Source: Haliclona indistincta
Lineage: Eukaryota; Porifera; Demospongiae; Haplosclerida; Chalinidae
Length of the DNA stretch: 64,000 bases
NCBI GenBank assembly: GCA_964017065.1
Contig: OZ024788.1
Location: forward strand, 4,170,887-4,234,886
Direction: 5' to 3'
Within the stretch, counting starts at the first letter, position 1, and the number at the start of each line of letters is the position of its first letter. This document shows, one piece after another, positions 26,501-38,500 of the stretch. The translations under genes were made by a program, and so were the position numbers. The notes beneath the pieces were generated by a model. It ran no database searches. It saw only the letters and a list, made by a program, of their open reading frames with translations, and was not told the DNA's origin.

Positions 26501-29500
26501 GCATTGTCAACTCCCTAGAGCTATACTGCAGGCAATTTTCTGTGCAATTCTGGATCCCAAGCAGGCATTATGAAGTTTAGCGTCACAGCACTACTGGACA
26601 GAGCAGAAATCTTACTCAAAAATTTTAGTAGAATGTTATTTTCGAAAGGCCTTAGTCATTAGTTCAGTCTAAAATTTATATACAAACAACTTCGCCAATG
26701 GTATACTTGAACTCATGCAGAAACATCGCCTGATCAATGCTAGATGGCTGAAGTTTCGAGAAACATCAAGATGACAAAGATCTGCAATGCCTCCGTGAGA
26801 GTGATTTACGAGGACAAGCAATTTTAGCAACATCAGTGGACTTTTTGCAAGTTCTGGAGTCTTGAGCACATGGAAAAAGCTAAGATGGTTAAAATCAGTA
26901 AGAAATTTATTATAACGAAGCTACATGCATTGACTTGTTTTCGGCCCATTTTAGTCGCCATCACCTTAAGGTGGCGCTTCAGCGGAAACAAGAAGCAAAA
27001 TTAATGATAGTATTCACCGTTTATTCATAGATATCGATTGTCAAAATGCTATGCCCAATAGTAGTAATACAAATTTTGCGGCGCACTCACCATCATGGCG
27101 GCTAATGAAGACAGTTTTTAGGTACACAATGTACCGCTGTTCCTTGACGCAGGCTGCTGCAGCTAGATGCATTGAGTCCCTTAGACATCGGGCAATAGAC
27201 ATTTGCATTGATTTTAATGAAGTACGCTATATTTTCCATGTAATAGCTGCATATCGACACTTGAGTGGCAGAACTGGCTAATATTCAAGAAACCAGGCTT
27301 TATTCTGGAAAAACGATGCAAATGCAAGAAGCACTTGGAATAATAAGAGGAGACAACTAGGTGACTGCTGTGCAACAAACGCAATATCTCCATAACTAAA
27401 AGTATTGTAGAAAAAGAAAGGGTAGCTCAGTGCATAAAGTATGAATAATATTAACTACTTCCTGTTACCGCTGAAGCGCCATCCCTACATACCACAGCCA
27501 GGCAGTAGTGGTAATAATAAAATTAATAATATTATTTTCAAATATTATTTGAAAGTGTTTGGAATGTACTTAAGCACGTCCAAAACTACCTACTTCGCTT
27601 AATCTCTGCACCTAGGGCATGTCTTTTAAGAGAGCTGTAACCACAGTGTTCACTCTGACTAGAAAAGAAGAGCTTTTTCTGACAACGGCAACAAACATGA
27701 TACTACGAGTACAGTGCAACCTCGATTATCCGGACAGCTTTGGCCACAGAAAATTTCTAGACGTCCGGATAACCGAAAAAGTCTAGATAACGAAATCAAA
27801 ATGGCGGCCGTGCACAAGCATCCGAACGATGGCCTTAGAGGCTTAGATCATTGAGATCGCACTCTCTTGTTTATGCAAACATTGTTTCCTACCGTGGGGA
27901 GGTGAAATAAACCAGACCGCTTGGCTACAGAACTGTAGAAAACAACGAGCAAACAGCAGCGTGGCCGTTAATTATATTCATAACGTGTAACATTGTAAGC
28001 GCTAATTATATTTATAGAATTTTGTAAATACCAAATATCTAATTATCCGAAAACAAGCTCCACTAGCTAGTCCAGATAATCGAGGGTACGGATAATCGAG
28101 GTCCGGATAATCTTGCACTGTATTTCCTTTTTCTACGTACTTGCTCTATAACTTTATTTCATTTGCATACAATATATGATTACTAACCAGGAGACATAAA
28201 CGGTAGTGAAGCACATCGAGGAATACCATCATGATCCACTCGTGCTCTCCTGATACGAAATATGTTGTTAACTTCTCTCACTCCAATGAGAGTGACAGGT
28301 AATGTTAGAGGATCATCATTTTCAGCAATATCAGTAGCTCTGAGTGTCATCTCACAGTATGGTGGCTCACCCTCACCAGTATACTGCTCCACTGCAGCTG
28401 TAGTCACCTGCATTAATTATTGTAGTGAGCAAAGCATTAATCAAAGTGGCAACAGGCAGTCCATGACCATATAAGTATCCCGTAAACATAGTAACAAAGA
28501 AAACTAAAGTCAGTTGTCGTACGCTGTTGCTAAATTGTACTTGGAAATTGGGTCTTTCTTTGCACATCATTCAGGGATGTAACTAGGATTAGAAGAGCAG
28601 AGGGGCAAAAAAATGTGTGTGCCGCCAAACACAAAATCTAAGTAAAATTTATGAGATGATGTCATATGTGGTCATTTTGCAGTACATTTTTGAGGCTGTG
28701 CGCAGTATGTACGCTCATGAGCATTGCCTGCAACTAGTTTGTAGGCTGTTTCTCGCTGATGCAAAGTTCATTGTGGGCTCAGGGAGAGAATATTAAAGGC
28801 TAGAGCTGCTTTTACTGTGTTGTCCCTTGAAAAGCGGGGAGGGCAACAGCCCCCTGCACTATCGTGGTTACGCCATTGCTATTCATTCATGCTTCGTCCT
28901 CATCTCCAACTAAAAAAGTTAGCTTTAAGCCATAGCCATGACTGCTGTTCTTTGCTGCTAGGAATAAACTTCCTTATAAGGAAGGCTTTTGCAGCGTACG
29001 TGTTGGACTTCAATTTTTACAGAACTGTGCTAAATGCTCCTTCCCCTTATGCGCTCCTGGTATGACAAAATATCTTACTTGTTTGTTGATATTCACTTCC
29101 CATCCAGCTGGAATTCTCTCATCACTAGTAGTAACCTCTATCACACCACCTCCAAAACTTATGTCATACCATTGACAGCTGTTGGCATCTTGATACAGAT
29201 CTTCTACTTTCTATACAACCAAATTAACATATACAAACATGGCTTATAAACACTGAGTAGTGGGAAATTTCTATGAGAGAAATGTAAATGTGCGGCTTTT
29301 TGTATAAACATGTACAAGTATTTCACACATTCGTCAATTCTTTATCGAAAAATCAGTAACAATTAAAAATATTTTCTTTCAAAACTTTCACTATTATAAT
29401 CGATTGACAGATTATGGCTCTGTGGGAGCTACAATACCCTGCATGTTTACATGGATTTGCATAATTTTACTGCATTTTCAAGAGTTCATAGCTGAGAGTA

Positions 29501-32500
29501 CCAAACACTCAATAGCGTAACATTGTTAAATGACGATCAGTTGGGTGATGAGTCTCTTTTGAGGTCCACAGTGTAAATAGGCATTGATAGAGGATCAATA
29601 ACAACTATATTGCTATATGCTAAATTATAGTTATGTGGATCTCAGATGAGATTCATTGCCCAACTGATGATGTAGTAGCTCATGGAGAATGTTGTTCACA
29701 TTGTGCTGTTGAGCATCTGATACTCTTAGTTATGAACTCTTAGCATTCTCACTGAGCTTTATTAGCCAAGAAATACGCTCAATGATCATGAACTTTTGTC
29801 TCGGTCATCAAACATTATTCTTGTGACCAACTATAAAAATGGTTAAAATATTTAAGTCAGTCACTAGATAAATAACCACGTCTAGCCAATCTGTAGCGAG
29901 CCTGTTTTGAGACTTGAATTTTACCGTTCCAAAACTTCAGTAACATGTGTACCTTATCATGCTCTCTTGTAGCACGCCTGGTATCATTCTCTCTTGTAGT
30001 ATGTATGGTATCATGCTCTTGTGTAGCACGCCTGGGTACATCTTTTGCAGAAAGCTAAGTAAAGTCTTAGTTCTGACTGAAATAGTAGACCAAACCAACT
30101 TACACAGCGTTTCTTGATTATTAAGAACAAATTTTACAAACACCTTGGTGTATCATACTGCTTGTACCCCAACACACCCAAAGAACAAAGGAAAATGGCA
30201 TGGTATATATCCCATATACCGAGGAAAATATGGATATTTTCCAGGATATTATGCCACGCGGTAGTCGTGGCATATTTAGGGTTGGCACGAAAATAAGATG
30301 GCGGATACACCAGACTGAAAACGAGTTAATCTTGTATTTCTCTTCTCTCGTAAAATCTCACGGTATTTTAATCACCTGGTGTTCATGCTGATGGGTAAGC
30401 GTTTGCAATGAGTCCATTAGGTCCGTCAAGAAAACATGTTGGTACGCCAAAAAAAAACAATATGGCGTCTCGTCAGGAGGCAACTTACGGCACGCTCATA
30501 TCTTCGCCGCACAGGCGTTTCAAGCGATTCTAACCGTCTGAGGCGTCTTAGACGATTTTTTCGATGCCAAAGAGACCTTTAGTAATAGCAGAAACGAAGT
30601 CTAAGGTGGTAAACCAGAGTTCACGTGATCACCCGTTTGTTCGTCTTCTTCTTTCTTTCTTTTTTCTTAGTAGTGAGCGAACCAAACGCAACTAAACTTA
30701 CACAGAAGCAACACTACCTATGACCATCAGTGCACCTGATATCTATTTAACCCTTTAGTTGCTAGGTTATTTTGGCGAAAATTCGACTTGCTCTAAACTG
30801 ACAGTTTGTCTAGCAATTTTCTACAACATGCAGTACGCTAGCTGTTCCAAACTAGCACTGTTTTTACCTGGCATGTCAAAGTTTACGACCAGGTACTAAA
30901 ATCTGAGTTGGCCACTCCCACTTCGGAACTGAAGCCACTTAAGTGCTGCGGCCTCGTCATTTTTCAGCTGATTTTGGTCTTCATTTAGCCCTGGTGACTG
31001 ATACAAAAACCTGGTGGTGTCCAGGTGAGCAAACAGCACAGTTTAGACCATATTCTATGCCAAAGTATGCATTTCCGGGCATCCTGAAGCCCTAAAAATG
31101 CCGAAAGCGGCGAGGGGCTCCGCCCCTTCGAACCCCGGGTTAAAGGGGGGACACCCCCCTTTAAAAATCCCCCCGTTCTATATATTTCAGTGGGGAGGGC
31201 GCGGCGAAAAACAGTGGGTTTTTTCAGGTAAAGTTATCTTCTGCAATTAAACTTGATTTGACCTTTCTAGAGCACTTTTCACACTATTTATGACATCTAG
31301 AGTAGGTGGAGTCAATTATGACGCCTTAAGGCGTCAATAGCCTATAAAGGGTTAAGCCTAAAACACTAGCAGAAGCGAGTATTTTCAGGAAAACAGCGAT
31401 TTTTGGTCCATAACAGACTCCACAATGCTTTCTGCTTGAACTCCGTTACTAGGTTACGCCTACTCGCGCACGCCCGTGTATGTAATTATTCTAATACAAG
31501 TGCACCTTAGTACAAATGGCTTGGAACGCGAGTGCTGCTGCCACTAGGGGTTTGGCTTTGTTCACCCCCTTTGAAACAGGATGTTAATACGTCACAGTAA
31601 TGAATATTATAACAATAAATGATCTGTCTATAATGCCCACGCATTTATACCGCTCTATAAGTAAGGCGAAATAAAGTTAGCTGGTTGGTGTAGCAGCGGT
31701 AGTCCAGCGGTGAATGCAGTGGTGCTTCAGTGGTTGGAGTTGTGGTACGTAGGTTCGAATCCTGCGTGAGCAATAGCTTTTTTATTTTTTTTCCAGCCAA
31801 TGTTAGCCAAAAGTCTTTTAGAAACTTTCTCGACGATCCTTAAGGCTTAGTGAGGGCCCTAGACCCTTAGAACGACCCAACCGACGATCCTTAGGCTTAC
31901 CAAGGGCCGAAGGCCCGGGTTAGGACGACCCTCCCGACTTTGCGCAGTTAGGAGAAGGTTTTTAAGGTTTAGGGTTTAGGGTTTAGTCGTTACTGTAGCT
32001 GTAGTAATGTGTTATCAACTTATATTTATTGGAGGGTGGGACGAGATGACGTCATCCGTTTCAAAGGGGGTGAACAAAGCCGGACCCCTGCCACTAGCAG
32101 TGTTCACAGCAGACGACGAGCAAATCTTCACTGTTACACTGGATTTTCCCGTTCACGCTTGTAAGAATGCTAGCTTAAGCTTACCTAATGTTGCGTGGTA
32201 CGTGTTGCATACAGTGCAGAGCCGATCGAGTGCATGCAGCCACGGTGCCTCGCAGTCAGTGGAATACATGTAGTTCTCTTTATACTGTATTAGCATAAGT
32301 GCCAACTAAGTCATTAATAAACAAGAAAATAAAAAGATTTCTATCGAAATCAAAAGGATGTAGGGTTGTGAAATCTACCACTGGTCCACAATGTAAACTA
32401 ACAAGGAACAAGCATGGAATGGTAACACGATTGACTTGCTAACAGACCATAGATACCTACATCAGTGGCTGCTTTGGCTGACTATACCTAGTTCTGCTAG

Positions 32501-35500
32501 TTGCTGTTGATTGACACCTGACGTGCATTCTTATGTACAGCCACTGATGTAGGGATCTATGGTCTGTTAGCAAGTCAATTGTGTTACCATTCCATGCTTG
32601 TTCCTTATTAGTTTACATTGTGAACCAGTGATAGATTTCACAACCTACATCCTTTTGATTTCGATAGAAATCCTTTTAATTTTCTTTACATTGTATGTAT
32701 CCACCATCTTGTTTTTCCGTTCAACCCTACATAGAGAGTCACTACCGTGCTTCCCTAATAAAAAAGAAAACAAACAAGAAATAAAAACATTTTAACAAAA
32801 ATGCGATAGATTTAGGGTTGGTACATGTATCGAAAAAGTATGGAAACAAGATTGTGAAAAGCAAACAAGATTTGAAATAAAAAGGATAATAAAATTATTG
32901 TAGCAATAGCAGTGTAATGCTACCTCCCTAAATTAACTGCCTTTGATAGTTGTAGTTAATTTAAATAGTAGTTATATACCGACTGTGAGGTATATAACTA
33001 CTTTAAACCATAGTCCGCTACTTGCCTGACGTCTAGCTGGCTATCTTACGTCGCAGGAAGACCGCAGAGCAGCCCGAGCGCCGTTTCTTTGTCGATTCTC
33101 GAACGCGGCGGCCATCTTGAAACGCGTGCGGGCTGTACACGATTTATAGCCCTCATTAACGCTCGTTACATCAAAGAGAATTATTCATACTATGGTTTAA
33201 TAGGGAGGTAGCATTACACTACTATTGCTACAATATTATCCTTTTTATTTCAAATCTTGTTTACTTTTCACAATCTTGTTTCCTTTTTATTACTTTATCG
33301 ATACATGTACCAACCCTAAATCTATCGCATTTTTGTTAAAATGTTTTTATTACTTGTTAAAGTTAAAAACGGGCAAATATGGATATTTTCCAGGAAGTCA
33401 ATAGGCAGAGTAGCTATTGCCCTAATCCACACCCCCAGGAAAGTTCAGAGAATTTATATACTACCAGATTCCAGAAACCAGTGGGTATTCCAATCATTGA
33501 AGTGTGCAATTATTTTTCACAAAAAGTGACATGCCCAAATATAGATCGCTCTTCTCTCCAAGCATGGAATACCTTTAGGGCCCATTTTGTTGATTTCGAG
33601 GTGTTCTTCGGCACGTAGCCATGGCAGATCACATCCGTTTCTGACTGCGATCGCGGTTCAGCAAACCACGCTGTGGCACACTCGGCGCTAGTTTTGGTCT
33701 TCTTCGCTGGCGGCTCCATCCACCACCCACAGGCGTCCCACTCGGTACAAAACGGTTCTCCAAGACAGAAAGGATTGCTGCACCGCTGCATCCACGTGGT
33801 TAGGTACAAGTCAGTTAAATCCCGGTCTCTTCAGCGATCGGGATAATACCTCGGTGGTTAATTATGCCATCCTCGGGCTCCGCCCTCGGATAGCATAATT
33901 AACCACCTCGGTATATATCCCGTATCGCCTCAGAGACCGGGAGTTAACTATTACCTACAGTTCTAATCTAGATTTGTAATAATTATTTATTTATTTCACC
34001 ATGTTACATACATGTAGCTAGAATGCACACAAATGTTCTATATGATCTTTTCTTTTGCTTTTCTGTGGATTGCAAGATCAAACAATAGAATGAGCAAGAT
34101 GCACGAACCACACTAGGGTCTTATTAGGGAGGCACGGTAGTTACTCCTTAAGTAGGGATGAACAAGAAAACAAAATGGCGGCTACATACAATGTATTAGC
34201 GTTCAAACGCTGATATTTCGCCTGGTGATGAATTTTATACGTCCAAAGACACTTAGATCTGCTATCTGGCGTTGCCCCATCTTACAGTAGCAAGGAGATT
34301 GCTCGAAATTGTTACTAAAGTGACGGACCTGGAAACGGTGAAAATCGACTTTAGTCATCTTTGTTTTCTTCTTCTTTCCTTCTTTCTTCCACTCGCCTAG
34401 CACCTTTACGTGAGCAGTGCCGAGACCAAAACACCCACGAACAGTCATGAAATTCTCCTGGCATGTGCCTTTTGAACTTAGTTTGTAGCGAAACGAAGAT
34501 ATAAATTTGATGAGTTCACGATCACGAACAGTTTTCAGCTGAGTGTTTGACGTCATATTGTGATTACGTAATACGCACGTGACCATCCACACGAATTCTA
34601 GCAGTAGAGTATCGCCGTATGGTGAGCACATATTGGTGTCTGGAGTCCTCGAAGAACAACTCACCGAGTAAGCTCGTGTAGTATCACCGTTCCGCTGCTT
34701 GCCAGATAGTATCACTGACACTGCCATACACAAAATTCTAAACCAGAGTGGGCGGGGCTCGTATGCAGGCTGCAGCATGCATAAATGCATGAGCTAGTTT
34801 CAGTATTTAGGAGCTACAAGTTAAAAACCAATTATCAACCCAAACCAATGGTGGAAACAAAGAGATACATTATCTTGCCGAATTCGAACTGCACCACAAT
34901 TTGAAACTCACTGAAAATGGAAAAAGGACACAAACAAGAAAATAAAAAGATTTCTAACGAAATCAAAAGGATGTAGGGATCTGCTATTGGTCCACAATAT
35001 AAACCAACAAGGAGCAAGCATGGAATGGTAACACGATTGACTTGCTAACAGACCATAGATCCCTACATCAGTGGCTGTTGTGGCTGACTACAGCAGTTCT
35101 GCTAGTTGCTATTGACTGACTCCTGTCGTGCATCGAATTGAATTTAGCTTGTGACAAAATATTGCATAGTCAAAATCTTATGTACTGCCATAGATGTAGG
35201 GATCTATGGTCTGTTAGCAAGTCAATCGTGTTACCATTCCATGCTTGCTCCTTGTTGGTTTACATTGTGGACCAGTAGCAGATCCTACATCCTTTTGAAA
35301 TCATTAGAAATCTTTTTATTTTCTTTACAAATGTAAATGCAGCGAACACTTCACAGAGATCTGCAGGACGTCAAAAAGAACCCCACACTCACATCATTAG
35401 CAGCTTCTGTCGCTAGAGTAGAGAGCTCTTTATAAAAGGCTGACCAGAAGCTTTTGCATTACTATAGTCGTACATTTGTACAATCAAGTTTTGAGCAATA

Positions 35501-38500
35501 TCAAAGCTAAAACAATGCTCTTGAAAAACTGCAGGCATCTGGCTATTTAGTGCAAAAGAAAATTCTTAACTCAAAAATTCCCTGACTTTAGCCTTAACAC
35601 TTTTGTCACAAAAATAGCCAATTTTTAGTGTATTTATAGTTCATACAAGAAAATTAAAAAGATTTCTATTATGTAGGGTTTCATGTAGATTTCTATCATT
35701 ATATTTCTATCATGTATCATGTAGGATGTAGGGTTTTGAAATCTACCGCTGGTCCACAATCTAAACTAACAAGGAACAAGCATGGAATGGTAACACAATT
35801 GACTTGCTAACAGACCATGTAGATCCCTACATCAGTGGCTGCTGTGGTTGACTATAGCTAGTTCAGCTAGTTGCTGTTGACTGACACCAGCTCACGTACA
35901 TTCAGCTAGTGACAAAAATAATATTGATCTTATGTACAGCCACTGATGAAGGGATCTATATGGTCTGTTAGCAAGTCAATCGTGTTACCATTCTTTGCTT
36001 GTTCCTTGTTATTTTACATTGTGGACCAAGATTTCACAACCGTACATCCTTTTGATTTCGGTAGAAATCTCCTTGATTATTGTGTTTGTGTCCTTTTTTC
36101 TTTTTCAGTAAAGTGCAGTTCAATAGAGAGTTTTAGTTACACGTTTATTTGCACTAACGGTTAACGTCTGGCAATGCTGACGTCAGAAATTAGCACGTAA
36201 TCCACCGTTCACCCCAGCCTCACGTTCAATTTTCCTGTTTACAACGGCTGGCACCTGGTTTTCCGTATGGTTTTCAAAGACTTCTCGCTTCTCTCGTCTA
36301 GCTTTCCTGCACGTTTTTGTGTGTTTTATGTGCCTACAAAATACTGTGCGCGCTACTGTGTTGTATACGTACACGACTAGATTGCCTTCTTCGCGTGTAC
36401 ACAAGTTACAAGTATGTGGTGACGTACGGTGGCCTTACAGGTCGCCTCTCGCGACTCATGCCCTCGTCCCTCACGAATGTTCTGTCCTCCCTCACAAGGT
36501 TGCCAGAAAAGGTTGCCCGAAAAAAGCACTTGTGGCATCGCGTGTGTTGGTTTGGCTGGACAAAGCATTGCATATCCAGTCAGAGCAAAGACTGCACTTT
36601 GTCGTTTGCAAAAGCGATGGCTAGACTCATTACCATAGTGCAACAAGCAGCTTCGCGTCGACTAAAAAGTCGATATCTCGTTGTGAGAATTCTGTTACTG
36701 TAGCACGACTAGACTTGGCATGTAGCTAGACAGCTAAGTTATCTAGGGATCAACGGATCCATTTATGTTTACGCACATACTCAAAAAGCTAGTCAAGGCT
36801 AATTCTCGAGTGTATGCGTGAACATTACTCAACAAATAAAGCTGATATCTACGGTGGCCCTGAACCAGCCGTTGACGTTCAACCGATTGGTGTGAACGGC
36901 TAACTAAAACTCTCCAATATCATCATGTGCACGTACTGAGCCGTCTTTGTTTCCACCAATGGTTTAGTTTTCTTTTTGTTGATGGCTTTTCTTTATTATT
37001 AACAATTTTAAAATTGTTACTAAAAATAATTGTTATGCTATGCATATCAGCTTGCCTACGCATGCTTGCATGCAGTGCATACGAGCCCCGCCCACACTTG
37101 TTTGTAGATCCTATACGAGCTTACCTTTCTTCGAAGACTCCAGACAAATATGTGTTCTCCGTGATCCATACGGCTTGGCGATGCTTGGTCACGTGCGCTA
37201 AAACCAGTTCTTGGTTACGTGCGTATTGCGCAATCACAATATTGGCGCCTAACACTTAGCTGACAATCAGTGTATCACGATCGAGAAATCGCGGAATTTA
37301 TATCGCCGTTTCGCTAAAAACAAAGTTCAAAAGCCACCTGCCAGGAGAATTTCACGACTGTTCGTGGGTGTTTTGGTCTCGGCACTGCTCGCGTAAAGGC
37401 GCTAGGCGAGTTGAAGAAAGAAGAAGAAAAACTAAGATAACGAAACTCGATTTTTCTGTTTCCAGGTTCGTCACTTTAGTATCAATTTCGAGCAATCTCC
37501 TTGCTGCATGCTGTAAGATACAGTACCGCTCACGAGTAAGTGGACCAACACCCGCAGGCGACTCGTAGGCAACCCGGAGGTAATTTCGTCTTGCCCGCGG
37601 AACCGTGTATCATTGATCGCGGGTACAGAGTGCATCACGCGCGGGTGCGGGTACGTACAATTGCACTTCATATATGCGCGCGCAAGTCACACAACAACAA
37701 AGTGTGTCTGCCTAGCTAGCTAGCTAGCTAACTGTACCCAGAAGCGATGTTACAAATCGGAGCTATTGTTGAAGGGCGCGGGGCGAGGCGCGAGTGCATG
37801 CAAGGCGTGGCAAGCTGCATGCGGGCCGCGGGTAAGTGTCGTGCGGGTACACGTTCACGGACCCGCGGACACCCCCGACTTACGTGCGGTTAGCCCGCGG
37901 GTTTGAGTACACTTACTCGTGAGCGGTACTGTAGGGCAACACCAGAGAGCAGATCTAAGTGTCTTTGGACGTATAAAATTCATCAATAGGCGAAATATCA
38001 GCGTTTGAACGCTAATACATTATATGTAGCCGCCATCTTGTTTTTCTGTTCAACCCTACATAGGGAGGCACTACCATGCCTCCCTAAAAACACTATGCGA
38101 GATAGTTAAGCTGCAAACTCTCTGAAATGAAAAGTGAATCATTGTTTAATTATCCCGTTGGTAATGAGCATTCTAGTGTGAACAGGCTTTAACCCTTTAA
38201 ATACTAAGTTATCTTGCTGGAATTTAACCTCTCGCGAATATCTCGTGTGTCTATTATATAGTCCTACTGGTCTCAAATTTGCATCCTTTTTCGCCAGTGA
38301 GTAGTTAAAATTGCTCACACTCTAGTCGATCAAGATGATACTTCCACTTTGGAAGTGAAGCCAATAAAGTGCAACGACCTCGTCAATTTTTGCTCAAAGT
38401 TAGCACTTTGGGACTGGCTAATGAAAAGTACATGCAAATAGCAGTGGCTTTGGTGAGTGCAAAAGGTAGCAGCCCAGATCATGCAAAAATGTGTTTTCCG

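Larger units (their letters stand above)
35647..38087 (+). mobile_element. composite foldback element, copy 12, interrupted by two insertions
   Basis: Arms at ~35660-35840 (with a local rearrangement of the ATGTAGG/TTTCTATCAT motif) and ~35935-36075. The body is split by insertions at 36126-36914 and 37521-37931 and resumes collinearly to the terminal GGGAGGCACTACCATGCC block at ~38065-38087. Removing both insertions restores the usual ~1.24 kb. Confidence 0.85.

Noticed and set aside
31752..31762. Functional tRNA gene
   Set aside because: The B-box and T-arm are good but I cannot form an acceptor stem or standard anticodon arm; a tRNA-derived repeat is more likely.
31966..31986. Telomere
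   Set aside because: Only three TTTAGGG-type repeats inside a mobile element, in the interior of the sequence.
34203..34790. 195-codon minus-strand open frame
   Set aside because: It lies entirely in the body of composite element copy 11, is interrupted in the sister copies and resembles no protein; a by-product of the repeat.
36317..36703. 128-codon plus-strand frame, with overlapping frames on both strands
   Set aside because: Inside the 789-bp insertion; Cys/Leu-rich, no domain, and several frames are open at once because of local GC content.
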